A DNA stretch of 64,000 nt, taken from contig NC_092525.1 in the NCBI RefSeq assembly GCF_037038585.1, positions 1-64,000 on the forward strand, given 5' to 3'. Within the stretch, counting starts at the first letter, position 1. Each line of letters opens with the position of its first letter. The notes beneath the pieces were generated by a model that ran no database searches, was not told where the DNA came from, and was given only the letters and a program-made list of their open reading frames with translations. The position numbers and the translations under genes were made by a program. This document shows positions 22,296 through 33,198 of the stretch, piece after piece. Origin of the DNA: Patagioenas fasciata (taxonomy: Eukaryota; Chordata; Aves; Columbiformes; Columbidae).

Positions 22296-22778
22296 TGCCT
22301 TGGCAGCCTATCAGCGATCCGCCCCCCCCCCCAGCCTTCCCGCGCCATCTGATTGGCCCGCTCTGCACCCTCACCCGTCTGCTCTCCGCCCTGCCGGGAC
22401 CCCCACGCCCTTTGCCCGCGCGGCTTCCAGCAGCCGCGTTTGAAAGGAAACAACAAACCGCGCTCCTTTGCTTTACGCTGACAAGGGGGGCGGGTGGTCA
22501 CCTACCCTTAAATTCATTGTGAACAGAGAGAGCCCTAAGGAGCTCCGGCCGGCAGGTTTCTCTCCCCTGTGCCCGGGACCGAGGAGACGCCGCCGCCTCC
22601 TGCTGCCGCCTCGCCCGTTCCTCTCGCAGCGGGGCCGCCCCGGGAGAGCCGGGCGCCTCTTTTTTTCCCGGCGGCTCGTCCGACCGCTGCCCCCCCCTTT
22701 CTGACGGGCACGACCTCGGTCGCAGCGGCAGCGCCCCCCTCTTACCCCCGGCACGGGCACCGGGCGCCGCTCCCCAGC

Positions 22779-22813
22779 TGCAGTTCCGGGCTGTGGCCAC
22801 CAGACGGCAGCAC
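22779..22813 (+). promoter_or_regulatory. CTCF-like composite site 3
   Basis: TGCAGTTCC upstream of GGCCACCAGACGGCAGCACC. Same layout and orientation as the other two sites. The upstream module is the closest of the three to the published CTCF upstream motif as I remember it. Confidence 0.6.
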
Positions 22814-22900
22814 CGAGCGCGGTCACGCAGCGCCCACGGGCCCCGCAGCGCGGGCGCTTTTTCTTGACCCGTGGGCAGCCTGAGCTCCCCGAACGCGCTT

Positions 22901-24290
22901 TCCCAGAGCCGCGCACATGGCAGACACACTGATAAAAGATAATAGCCCGACATTGCTAAAATGTGTTTTTTTCCTAAAGATGCCTTCTGTCCTAATAAAA
23001 TACATTGCCTCTCCCTGTGCCCCGTGCCTTGTCTGCAGCAGTAACTCGGCTCGCCCGCAGCTGCGGCAGCTCTGCTGCTGTTACAGGGTCAGTTCCAGCC
23101 CTTACCCTCGGCTGAGCAGCAGCCGGGCAGGCGCTGCTGCTCTGGGCGCTGCGCATCCTTCAGGAATGGTTCTCAAACGATCCTGTGCAACGATGTCCAG
23201 AGCCAGGACCCCGCGGCGGGGGGACAGGAGCACACGGCCGGGCCCTTCCCGGCTCGGGGCTGTTTCCGCAGTCGCTGTGAGTTGGTCCGTGAGCTGGAAC
23301 CAACCTCCCCATGCCCCGGCCCGGCCCTTTGTCCCCGGCTTTCCCAGGGCAGCGCAGCGGGCTGGGTCACACCAACTGTTCTCTGCTGGCACCACCCAGC
23401 CGGGTCACCTGTGTCTGCGGTTGTGGGGACACCCCACGGGCTCCCTGGAAACGGACATCACAGCACTGAGAGGGGGCGTTCAGGAGCCTCTGCGCTTTTG
23501 GGTTGGTTTGTTTGGGGTTTTTTTCCTTTTGTTGTTTTGATCGTTAGCTTCTTGTTGTCGGTTGGTTTGTTTTTAAGCTGTTACTCTATATAGCTCATCC
23601 ATGGTGCTTATAGAGCATGGGTAAATCTACCCTGCTTCCTCACAGGAGACAACCATCTCGCTTTACAACAGGTGATTGAATCTGCTATAGAAAAGTTCAA
23701 CCACCTCCTGTACAGCAAAGGATAAAAGAAAGTATGGATTTTTGTTGCATCTAATCCCCAATGCAAGTACCCATTAACAATACATTAGCAGTGGGTTCCT
23801 TCAAATATTCACAGTGAAGGTAGTTCCTGGCACGATTGTATTAGCGTTCTTACTATTTTACGGGAGAAACACAGGGCACAGCTGATTTTGCCCACGTGCA
23901 GCGCAGTGATCACACGGGTGCGGTGAACCGGGTGGAAGGCCCTAGAAAAGGAAAATCAGCCTCCGTGTGCAGGGCCAAAACAGAAATCCTTTTCAAACTG
24001 TGCCATTTTAAAAAGCTACCAGGGGTATAAAGCAGAAAAAAGAGCAGTGAATGTGTATAATGACACAATTCGATGGTTCTCCAGTTCCATGATGTGCTCT
24101 TTTACTAACAGTGTCTGCTGGAGTGGATACCCTGGACACCAACAAGCGGGTCCTGGTGCTGTGCCCATGGTGATTCATCCACTGTGGCCGTGGGTGTCAG
24201 GCCCTGATACAATAGACACAAAACCTTGGGAGGGAGGTGATCACAGTAGAACGCTTAAAGATAATGAGCTAGCAGACTTGATTTAATCTT
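22901..24290. other. No gene seen
   Basis: A plus-strand acceptor-like CTGTGCCCCGTGCCTTGTCTGCAG ends near 23,040. There is a T/G-rich low-complexity run at 23,505-23,575. The remainder is unremarkable, with no recognised repeat. Confidence 0.4.
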
Positions 24291-25461
24291 TATTTAAAAA
24301 TACACATGGCTGCTGTCTTTTCTACAGTTTAGGTAGGACGGGCTCCAATATCTCTATGAATTACAATACATGACAAAAATTAAAGGGGGAAAGCTCTATT
24401 TTTACAATGGTAAATACAGTCTAAATCAATTTGGGAAACAGGTAAAGGGGTGTAGCAAATGAGGCACAGACGATCCTGTTTTATCTCAGAAGGCTTTGGC
24501 GTATTTACAGCTTTAGGCACAGCGTGTCCAATCCCGTATAAAATGCACTGTCCATACCAATTCAGCCTGTCCCCCGATATAAGGACATCAGGATGCCACC
24601 CTGCATTCACCAAGGGACAATCCTGATCTAATGTTCTCTGTGTATTGTACACCAATATCTGTTCGTCAACAAACCTTTTACTGGTTTCAATTTCTTTCTC
24701 TGATTATGCTTTTTCAAATACAATGCATATCTAACATTTTGTATTGTGTAATATGCATTATATAATAGACAATATATGATTTAAAACATATCTCATTATA
24801 TATTGCATGTAGTGCATTGCTATACTACACATCTCGGGTATACCCACCCAGACCTGTGCAGCATATTAATATTATTTACAGTGGCCACCATTAATTACAA
24901 TATTCCCTGGTTGCTGTTCCCCAGGGAGTCAAACGATCCTTTTCCAATATCACAAAACACAGCCCGGGCGGGATTTCTTCCGAATCGCTCCTGTCCATTG
25001 TCCACTACCTATTTTACAATCACAATAACAGACAATTGGTGAGCCATAAGTATTGGACTACAAAATCACCCAAGACACAAGTAACAACAACAACAAATCA
25101 CTAAAGACACAAACAATCATACAATTGCTAAGGCACAAACAGCAAAATCACTAAAGGTACCTTTATCAAATTACTGTTCCCTCGTTTTTCTCTTTTATTG
25201 TTTTCTCATTTTCCTCTTTAGTTTTTTATTTCTTTTTAATTTACCCAATTTACCAAAACGCGCAGACCCAACGCGCTGGTGTCGCCCACGTCTCGCGCAG
25301 GCAGCCTGCAAACAAACCAGACAATGAAAGTGCCTTATCTCATTGATGGGGTTTTACCCACGTCCCGAGCTGGCCCGAGGATCTGTGATCCCTTCCGGGA
25401 ATTCCCCGGTGCCGGCACAAGGTCCCAGAGATCCTGGGGTCCACGGGAGGTCAGGCAGATT
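24291..25461 (-). mobile_element. Probable internal 5' part of the tRNA-Ser-primed retroelement
   Basis: On the minus strand this follows the primer site: a GC-rich leader (about 25,260-25,460), then AT-rich sequence with several poor ORFs. A short frame starts at ATG 24,998 (36 codons). A 91-codon open frame at 24,380-24,655 has a Cys- and Trp-containing, non-repetitive composition but matches no retroviral domain I recognise. I cannot define the 3' end. Confidence 0.3.
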
Positions 25462-25479
25462 ATCCCATCCTCGTCGCCA
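25462..25479 (-). promoter_or_regulatory. Primer binding site, tRNA-Ser(GCU) type
   Basis: The minus strand reads TGGCGACGAGGATGGGAT, an exact 18-nt complement of the 3' end of vertebrate tRNA-Ser(GCU) including CCA. Five bases separate it from an LTR ending in CA. This primer type is characteristic of ERV-S-like class III elements. Confidence 0.75.
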
Positions 25480-25484
25480 GAAAA

Positions 25485-25625
25485 TGATACCGAAAAGTCG
25501 GCAAACAGACTCTCTAACACTGTTTTGAAAGTGTTAAAAAGCAGGCACTTTTATTACGGCGCGCTGGGCACTCGGGGGATCGCTCCTCTAATCCAGCGTG
25601 CGTTCCGCTTTCCTCTGGTTTTACA
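25485..25625 (-). repeat. R/U5 of an LTR (tRNA-Ser element), 5'-truncated
   Basis: On the minus strand a poly(A) signal (AATAAA, 25550-25555) is followed by about 65 bp ending TATCA next to the primer site. U3 is largely missing because the LTR is fused near 25,600-25,640 to the ERVK integrase remnant. The left limit is read from the primer site. The right limit is approximate. Confidence 0.6.
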
Positions 25626-26260
25626 TATCCTGGAACTCCTGAAACAGCAAAACACGCCAACCACTGTTTACAGACGTCCCGTGCTCTTTCACCAGTGCGT
25701 GCAGCCGCAACGAGAAATCTGGAATGAGCGTCTACAGAAACACGTACGTATTTACCCACTTCAGAACAACGCGTTACATCAGCTGGCCGTACTTGTCAGT
25801 AATCCCTCCTGGATTAACACCCTCTTTGGATGGCACGGGTGCCGACTGTTGGCAATCAGGGCAGGACATAAGAACGCTCCTGGCCTGATCCGTTGTAATT
25901 TGAAATTGTCGTTTTAATGACTTTGCATTCTGGTGAAAGAGTTTATGTGATAATTTAGCTTGCTCCAAGGCTTTAGGCACAGTAAGCGGCACAGCTCGTG
26001 CATCGGCCCTCCTATTGCCTTCCGCAAGAGGTCCTGGAAGAGCAGCGCGAGAGCGGATGTGCGCTGCATAAAAACCATGACGTCTATGATTTATTAGGAA
26101 CCATAGCATTCTCAATTCAGCCATCAAAAGAGGATTATCCTCTTCCTTCAGAAAAGAAGCTTCCAGGCGGTTAAGTATGCCAGCTGCATAATATGAGTCA
26201 GTTACAACATTCAAAGGCTCATTACAGAACACTCAAAAGCGATCCTAACAGCTGTCAGCT
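25610..26260 (-). pseudogene. pol: ERVK pol remnant: RNase H C-terminus and truncated integrase
   Basis: The minus-strand frame at 25,774-26,232 begins in RNase H (the Thr-Asp-Ser-Tyr-Tyr motif, then Gly-Asn-Arg-Arg-Ala-Asp near its C-terminus). It continues into the integrase zinc domain with His-x3-His and Cys-x2-Cys all retained. A stop and frame change follow. The core domain is then seen with its first catalytic Asp (Val-Ser-Val-Asp). The second Asp position reads Lys-Pro-Glu-Glu instead of the usual Lys-Thr-Asp-Asn, and the core is cut by the LTR of the tRNA-Ser element before the catalytic Glu. Non-functional. RNase H-integrase order is standard for retroviral pol. Confidence 0.85.
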
Positions 26261-27405
26261 CAAGAACTTGTTTGACCCTTGGTCTCCTTTTTCTACCTTG
26301 TGTTTGGAACACTGGGTATCTGAGTTTAGCCACATAATTACAACTTTACGTGAGCGACCAAAGGCATCAGTAAATACAGTCTTGTCACTTACTGGTCGTT
26401 GCTGACAGCAGCATTTGCCCTACAACGGTAAATTACCAATTTCAGCCCACAGTTTATGTTGGGGGTAATAAACTGATATGTTCCCTGCATATGTTGCCAA
26501 TGCAATCTGGAAATTCACATCTTCAGTTAATTACCATTGCAAATTCTCCTTTGTTGTAGGAATAAATATACATTCAAAGTCTGTCCCATACATAGCATAC
26601 AAACATTCTCTGCCTTTAATTATTGGTTTTGCATACATTTCTTTTATTATCCAAACTGTTTTCATTGGTGTGTGAGCTAGAAAAACCCATTCCAACTCTT
26701 AAAGAATCACTTAATGACTTGTCCCATTGAAACGGTACTGCAAACGGTTGGACGGTATTGGCTATGAGTGCCAGCCAAACTGGCAGCTGCAAATTGCGTC
26801 CCCATCCCTATTTTTGTTCAACAGCATCGAATACTTTCTATATGGCCTGCTGAGCTTTGTCATCCAATACCTGAGTAGACAATAAATTCAGGTCTCCTTT
26901 CAAAAGTGTAAAAAGTAGACACAGTTCCTCTGTGGCAATGCCCAAAATAGGTCGGAGCCAATTTATGGCTCCTAGCAATTTTGTAAGTCATTTAAGGTCA
27001 TGATATTATGGAATTTAAGAGTTACTGGCTAAGGAATGATTTCTTGTTCTGTTATTTGCCACCCCAAATATTTCCATGGAGCAGTTTTCTGAATTTTTTC
27101 TTGTGCAATTTGTAATCTAGCCTTTTGTATAGCGTTACATAGGACTTGCATTACTTGTTGTAGTTCCTGCTCTTATAACATGACAAGCAAGATATCATCC
27201 ATATAACGACAGATACAAGCTGCGGGGTACAGCTTCCTCACAGGTTGTACAGCTGCTGCAACTACTGTCTTGCAAATGGTTGGACTATTTCTCATCCCTT
27301 GTGGTGATACCACCCAATGCTATCTCTTCATAGGCTCCTCTTGATTAAGTGAAGGAACACAAAATGCAAATCTGGGGGCATCCTCAGGATGTAGCAAGGT
27401 GGCAC
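26261..27405 (-). pseudogene. pol: ERVK reverse transcriptase remnant
   Basis: The minus strand shows the RT motifs Pro-Glu-Asp-Ala-Pro-Arg-Phe-Ala-Phe, Leu-Pro-Gln-Gly-Met and the catalytic Tyr-Met-Asp-Asp (about 27,194-27,205), then a thumb-like Lys-Tyr-Leu-Gly-Trp-Gln-Ile. A TAA lies shortly after the YMDD box, and many stops fill 26,260-27,000, covering thumb, connection and early RNase H. The N-terminal fingers are missing: the sequence jumps from dUTPase into the RT palm near 27,395. Confidence 0.85.
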
Positions 27406-27570
27406 AGGTGTCCATGCCATAATTTTGATTTCACCTTGATAATCAGAGTCAATTACTCCAGGTAAAACAAACAAACCCAATTTGGTAGTAGATGATCAAC
27501 CTATTAACAAAGCATGCACACTAGGCACTAAAGGCCCCCACACTCCTCTGGGAATAAGCAATACCACAGC
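27395..27570 (-). pseudogene. dUTPase (DU) remnant joined to RT by an internal deletion
   Basis: The minus strand carries Gly-Val-Ile-Asp-Ser-Asp-Tyr-x-Gly-Glu-Ile, a conserved dUTPase motif of retroviral pro ORFs, at about 27,429-27,465, preceded by a decayed Gly-Val-Trp-Gly-Pro segment. Lying between nucleocapsid and RT, it fits the betaretroviral order gag-DU-PR. The rest of DU, all of protease (no Asp-Thr/Ser-Gly seen) and the start of RT are gone. One in-frame stop lies upstream of the motif. Confidence 0.75.
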
Positions 27571-27689
27571 AGTAATTAATTATCATCACTGACGGGCTGG
27601 CAGCCAAGTCCAGCCCTGCACTTCCAGCTGTTCCAGGGAAGAGATCTCGGGTCATGAGTTTAGACTTGAATTTATTTGATGGGGGTGGG

Positions 27690-29258
27690 GGAAGTCCTGT
27701 CCCCCACCTCCTGGGAAGGGTTAATTGGCTCCCCCTTTACATTAATCCTTGAATGATGTTCACTCACACAGTGCTTGCCCTTTCCCCATTTTGGACGATC
27801 TCTGGGAGGTACAGCCTTCGAAGTCTGGCGTGCATACTTTGTGTAATCTTTCTTTACACAACCCAGTGTCCCACAACAAAAACAATTCGATTTCAGTTCT
27901 GTTCCCAATACTTGTAACTGTGCTGCTAAAGCAGCAGCTAGAGAGCTGGTATAATGTTCAGTTGACTTATGTTTTGACACACTCTCATATCTGCTATAGT
28001 ACACCTTTCCCTATTCCCCAAATCCTGCAACACACGCTGACAATCAGCATTAGCATTCTCAAAAGCCAATTATTTTAGTAACAACTCATGCGCTGTGTCA
28101 TTATCAATTTGTCTCTCCAAAGCAGTTTGCAAGCGGTCTAAAAACAGCGCATAAGGTTCCTGTGATCCTTGCAAGATTTTTGAAAAGGACGTATTGGCAT
28201 CTCTCCCAACCTCCAGTAACTTCCGAACCACTTTCATTGCTAGTTTTGCTATTACACCACATATATATCTCTCTGGGTTACGCAACTTGATTATCTGGCA
28301 AAGCATGGGCACATTCCCCAGCTAAAGGACTGCAATCAATCCATCTCATCCGATATGCATTATCAACGGTCTCTATAGTACAGTTCTCCCAAAAATCAGA
28401 TAACTACTAGTCAATATACTGTATGGTTAAGATCATTTTCAACAAAGAACGCCAGTCATGTGGAGTAAGTTCGTAAGAGGAGCTTAATGCTTCAAAAATG
28501 TATAACAAATGATAAAGTAACCCCATTTTCTTTAGCTAATGTTGGTAATTCCTTTACAACATCATATGGTAGCTGCTGAAAGCCTGGAGATTGCTGTTCA
28601 CAACAGATCACTGGCCATGCCGTAACCACTTTCGAGTCTCCTGTTTTCAAAGCCTCTTCTCTACATTTATCCCACATGGTTTAATTAGTGTGCACTTTCG
28701 GTTGCAAAGTAAGATCCGGGGGGAATAAATCAGGCTCTTACTCTGGGTCCATCGGGCCAGGATCAAGGGGCTTGTCAGGCGACTCCCACAAACCATCATT
28801 TGCCAAAAGTGTTCACTGTAGTGTACATGCAGGGGCTTTGTTATCAGCCAATCCTTTATCCACTACTACATCTGTGGTCAGTGCATTTTTGCCTAATCTA
28901 TCTACAGGATCCCCCTCCTTCCCTGGCAAGGGAGGAGCAGAAGGTTCACAATTAGTTGCAACCCGCGCAACTACTTCCTTCTGAGTCGCTATTAAAGCAG
29001 ACATAATTTTTGCCCAAGTAGATAAATATTCACAAGCAGCTTTATCTCCAGTTGCTGCCTGTTCATATAATTCTCGTTCAACTTTCTGCCATGCCTCCAA
29101 CTAAAATGTACCAGTTGTAGGAAAGTCCAGCACATGATCAGCAAGCCTTTCTTATAAAGTCATTAATCGGACTACTGGTACATTGTGATTTTGCTTTCTT
29201 AATAAAAGTTGAAGGACATCTAGGGTTTGTTTGGTTCAAGGGATAACTTCCCTCCTAT
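27690..29258 (-). pseudogene. gag: ERVK gag, several inactivating changes
   Basis: The start codon position (29256-29258) reads ATA, where the short copies have ATG, before the same Gly-Gly-Lys-Leu-Ser matrix start. A TAG at 29101-29103 replaces CAG. Capsid retains the major homology region (Gln-Gly-x2-Glu-Pro-Tyr-x2-Phe-x2-Arg-Leu, about 28,131-28,175), and a TAA at 28070-28072 follows Leu-Leu-Leu-Lys. The first nucleocapsid zinc knuckle (about 27,850-27,890) has lost its His (now Cys) and last Cys (now Tyr). The second has lost its first two Cys and its last Cys. Frame changes occur between these blocks. Clearly a dead gag of betaretroviral type. Confidence 0.88.
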
Positions 29259-29388
29259 GGTTCCAAATTGCTCATCTTTTCTTGCTGATGGGCGCACGCT
29301 GTGGTTTCTGTTTCCTGGCTCTGTTTCCCTGTCCTTGTTCAATTGGGCTTTGCCACCAGAACGGCTGCTGCCTTTACAGCCGCACTCA

Positions 29389-29408
29389 AAGTCCCTGTTC
29401 GGGTGCCA
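29389..29408 (-). promoter_or_regulatory. Primer binding site, tRNA-Lys3 type
   Basis: The minus strand reads TGGCACCCGAACAGGGACTT, one mismatch from the canonical tRNA-Lys3 site, two bases from the LTR end. Confidence 0.88.
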
Positions 29409-29410
29409 TT

Positions 29411-29755
29411 TGTAGTGAATGTGGCACCGACTCTCTTTTAAGGTGAGACAAGAGACATTTGTTACAAACTCAGGTTTGCATTTATACTCGCTATGATGCT
29501 TGCTCAAGCATTTGCTGATTTGGTAAGTTCGTCATAACATAAGTGATATATTGTTACTGCCATAAAAGCATCGTTGTCTATACCACAAGCTACCCCCGTC
29601 ATCCCCCTTGATGTATCATTCCTGTACCAATCCCTCTGTCCTCGATGTATCACGTAGCATACAGTACTTGCTTCTTGTGTTATTCCACTAATGATTGTTC
29701 TCACGCTGTCAACTCTCACAGTTTCTCATAGGCCCAATGTCAGAATACTGCCACA
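29411..29755 (-). repeat. 5' LTR of the minus-strand ERVK provirus
   Basis: 345 bp, TG...CA on the minus strand, with TATAAA (29481-29486). It is clearly the same family as the LTRs of the short copies (shared block TGCTTGAGCAAGCATCATAG). Its outer end abuts B-type sequence at 29,756. The expected target duplicate (ATCAAC) is not found on the other side because the 3' half of the provirus is missing. Confidence 0.85.
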
Positions 29756-30177
29756 ATCAACTTTCTCCTTCCTTGAGCTCTCCTGACCTGCGGTTCCACC
29801 ACCGTTGTCTTCTTTCTTGATCCCTCTTGACTCACAGGTGCCCTCCAATCCTCTTTCTCGATCACTATTCCTCACAGGTTCGCCTCCTTCCTTGCTTTTC
29901 CTTTGCACGCTGCTCCACCTGAAGAGAAACACACAGAGGACTGAGCTACATCAGCCCCAGGGCACTACAGTCAGACGGGGGCTGAATCTGGGGGCTGACA
30001 CCTCCCCACACCCCACAGCGTGCCCACCTTGCCTTGGCCCCGGCCCCTCACACAGCCCTTCCCCTCAGCTCTGCCCCTCCGCTGCAGCACAGCTTCCGCA
30101 CATGCCCTGCTCAGGCTGGACCCCAGTTTCATGGGTTAGAGATATCATAGCTCAGTACAAATCCCCACGGTCCTCAC
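29756..30177. repeat. B monomer tail and start of C, unit 2a
   Basis: B-type sequence without the short ERVK copy. It keeps about 90 bp (about 30,055-30,140, including GCAGCACAGCTTCCGCACATGCC) that the other C copies have lost. The minus-strand acceptor (TTTCTCTTCAG) precedes 29918. Confidence 0.8.
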
Positions 30178-30379
30178 CTGCTGTTTGGTGCTTGCGGAGG
30201 GTCACACTCACTGTGCCCCAGGACACTGGCCCTGCCCGGCCCTGCGGGAGTGTCTGGAGCTGCCGGCTGGTTCTCCAGCTTTAGCGTCACCCGCAGAAGC
30301 CCGCTCTCCTCAGCTCTGCACACCCATCCAGTTGCGCCGCCCAGGCAAAGTCAGCTTCACCCTCTGCTCTACACCTCAC
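30178..30379 (-). other. Putative minus-strand exon E2, unit 2a
   Basis: Acceptor GGTTGTTTGCAG and donor CAG/GTGAGG both intact. 202 nt, 11 nt shorter than the other copies through small deletions inside the exon, so the frame is not conserved. Confidence 0.4.
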
Positions 30380-30652
30380 CTGCAAACAACCAACTTTCAA
30401 CTGACAACTGTCCAAAACCCACCGACAAACTCTCCAAATCTCAGCCTTTCGCTTGCAACTGCTGCCTCTAGTGCATCTCACAGACAAGCCTTCAAAATCC
30501 CCTCATCCTGCAATAACACTCCAGCACTGATCACCTGCGGGAACAACTACCACAATACCAGGCAAACACCAACCAGTTCTGGCACGGAAATATCACTTTC
30601 TCCTCAAGATTCCACCCTACACCAACTGCTGACAAACACACGCTGTCCTCAC

Positions 30653-30952
30653 CAAAGCCAAACGCTGTAACAACCAGCGACAACTCAAATTTGCGTGGGC
30701 GGTGCAAAATTGCAGGGGTGAGCTAACGCAGAGCTGGGCTTGAAAGCTGCAGAGTGTGCACCCTGTGGTATAACGTGGCGAGCTACTGCCATTCTGCCTT
30801 CTCCCTGGGAGAAGCGCGTGAGCAGAGGCTGCTTCAAGGCACGATGGGAACGGTTTGGTTCTCCGGGTCTCTCAGGGCGAGAGCGATAAATGTGATCTGT
30901 GTCGTGGCGCAGGAACTTCCCGTACACTTGCTCCTCCATTCGGTCTCGGGTG
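30653..30952 (-). other. Putative minus-strand exon E1, unit 2a
   Basis: Acceptor CTCTCTTGCAG and donor TTTG/GTGAGG intact. 300 nt. The ATG frame (Met-Glu-Glu-Gln) stops after 84 codons. Upstream on this strand is segment F, not the CpG island. Confidence 0.4.
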
Positions 30953-31811
30953 CTGCAAGAGAGGGAGCGAGAGATTCAGGGCAAGATTGACAACCTCGGC
31001 GTCCCCGTCCCAGCCACGGGTCACCCAAACCTGCAGACATCCCGGGAGGCCCCCTAAGATTTACACTCCCCTATGCCCCACCCTTGAAGCCTGGACATCG
31101 CCAGAACCATAGAGCAAGTATTTCTTGAGGAGGCACCCAAAGGGTCCGTGTTCTCTTTCAGGCAGATGCTAGCGCAAGATTGCAAATCATCTCACAGCTA
31201 CCAGGAAGGTAAAAAACAACGTCTTGAAATGGGAAAGGAACAGGTATTGTTTCTCTTCATCACCTCCCTCATTGCCACGTTATCAAGGTCTCCCGCAATG
31301 TTCCACAGGAAACTTGAAGCTTGGAATTCCTGGTATTCTGAACCTGGGCAAGAAAGGAAGAAAAGCATGAGACTGATCATAAAGAGGGTGGCTGCTCGTA
31401 ACATGGAAAGAGCAGTAACAAGGTAAAAAGATATCACTTTTCCTTAGAGAGCTCTCAAAGCTGCCTGTTAAGGACAAGAAAAACAAACTTGTGACGGACC
31501 ATTACTTAAAATCCAAGGCCCAGGGAGCGATCTAATGTACATTGAAACGCGGGCCACGAGACAGTGGAAGTGCCACGAGCTGAGACTGAAGGGACAGAGG
31601 ATGAATTTCCAAAGAAGTTTAGGTTTCGATGTCAAAACGGAAAATTCTACGTCATTAAAATATAATGCAAAAGTCAGTGTAAAATCAAGTAAGGCAACGA
31701 CTCTAAATGAACTCCCAGGCGCTTCAGTCACTCAGGAGATCAAAAATGCGGATCATTTCTCACCTGCCCACCTCCCAAACCCCAGCCTATGTCCCCTGCT
31801 TCCAGCTTACC
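30953..31811. repeat. Segment F, unit 2a, with splice-like signals on both strands
   Basis: A segment of about 860 bp present in the three interior units. Minus strand: acceptor CTTTCTTGCCCAG before 31343 and donor CAG/GTAAGC directly below 31811. Plus strand: acceptor TTCTCTTTCAG near 31,163 and donor ACAG/GTATTG near 31,246. A 92-codon plus ORF (31,148-31,426) and a 79-codon minus ORF (31,198-31,437), the latter with a hydrophobic N-terminus like a signal peptide, overlap. At most one can be real, and neither is recognised. Confidence 0.55.
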
Positions 31812-33198
31812 TGAGCCCAGATTAAAGGAGGATTTCAGAGGCCATGCCAAGTTCTGCTGCTCCTCGTTCGGGTTGCCAGTCTTCCTCCTCGCTCTGGAAT
31901 TGCAGGTCAACCGCCTTCCTGTTCTTCTTTGATTGACGCTGAGCTGCCGCGTTACCCGCTGCCGTCTGAGCGGATCTCGGGGAGCCTCTGGAACCGCCAG
32001 AGCGCTCCCCCCACCAACATTCTCTTGCCTTGTTTTCGGGGTTCCTCTTCACCAGCTGAGGCGCCCTCCCACCCCCCGCCGCCCTCTTACCTTTTTCTAG
32101 AGGTCTCTTGAGCCACCAGCAAGCTCCCCCGCACCTTCCCTCAGCGATCTTGGCCCGCCAGAGGCCTGCCCCTCGCCAGCCTCCTCCCCTTTTCCTGGGT
32201 GCTGCTTGAACCACTGGTGGGCTCCCCTCCACCATCCTCTCGTCCTTTGTAGGGCAGTCTCGTGACTCACCAGAGCGCTCTCCGCCGTTGCCTTGCTGGG
32301 GTTATTGACACCGCTTGACTTGCCAGAGCGCTCCCCCTCGCAGTTCTCTTGTTGGATTTCTTGGGACCTTTTGAACCGTTGGAACAACGGGAATGCTCCC
32401 CCCCACTGTGACCTTGCCTTTCTTCAGTGCGATCTTGACGTGCTGGAGCACTTCCCCGCGCCGTCCTCTTGCCTTTTACTGGGGAGTCTCTTGAATATCC
32501 ACAGCACTCCCCCCTGCCATCCTTTACCAGATTTTTTGACACTTCTTGACATCTCGGAGTGCTCTCACTCACCCTTGTCTTGCCTATTTTCAGGGCGCTC
32601 CTGTCCCGCTGGATGCTCCTCCCTGCCATCCTATTGCCAGATTGAGAATTCTCGACCTGTCCCAGCGCTACCCCACCGTCCTTCTGCCTTCTACCTGGGA
32701 AGTCACTTGAAGAACTGGAGCACTCCCCCCTGCTGTCCTCTTGCCTTTCTTCACTGAGATTTTGGCCTGCCAGAGCACTCCTCCCTGTTGTCCTCTTGCT
32801 GGATTTCTCGGTACCTCTTGACCCACTGGGTCTCTCCTCCTGCCGTCCTTTTGCCTTTCCTTAGTACATTCTTGGTCTGCTGGAGTGCTCCCCCCCACCA
32901 TCCTCTTGCTGGATTTCTCGGGACCCCTTGTCCCATATAGGACATTCCCCCCCACCACCATCCTGTTGTGTTTTTTAGGAGAGTCTTGTGATCGACCAGA
33001 GCGCTCCCCCCTTGACATCCTCTTCCCCTTTTTCTGGGTGACTTTTGAACCACTGGTGAACTCTCCCCCATCATCCTCTTGCCACATATATTGAGACTTG
33101 TTGATCCGCCAGAGCGCTTCCCCCACTGTCCTCTTGCCAGATTTACTGATACCTCTTGTCCTGTCAGAGCGCTCCCTCTCGCAGTCCTCTTTGTTCAG
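31812..33198. repeat. 56-bp array, unit 2a (one higher-order block)
   Basis: The shortest array in the window. A non-array lead of about 170 bp runs to 31,980. The TCACCCTTGTCTTGCCT landmark occurs once (about 32,570). The array ends at CTCTTTGTTCAG like all others. The minus-strand 217-codon frame 32,668-33,321 crosses from the B monomer into the array. Confidence 0.9.

Larger units (their letters stand above)
21200..22900. promoter_or_regulatory. Large CpG island with NF-Y/NRF1-type core, probably bidirectional
   Basis: Four inverted CCAAT boxes (GATTGG at 21965, ATTGG at 22001, GATTGG at 22269 and 22351), an NRF1-like CATGCGCAGT near 22,225 and several CCGCCCC GC boxes, with no TATA box. 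On the minus strand a CTGGAG/GTAGGC donor lies near 21,849 downstream of the CCAAT cluster. On the plus strand GC-rich sequence continues to 22,900. This looks like a housekeeping-type divergent promoter. The driven gene cannot be identified. Confidence 0.65.

Noticed and set aside
9062-24290. Exons of known avian sex-linked gametologues or other known genes
   Set aside because: I compared the open stretches from memory with several families and found no convincing match. I do not name a gene.
23755-29755. A matching target duplication (ATCAAC) for the minus-strand provirus
   Set aside because: None found next to a plausible 3' LTR. The 3' half is lost at the fusion near 25,620.
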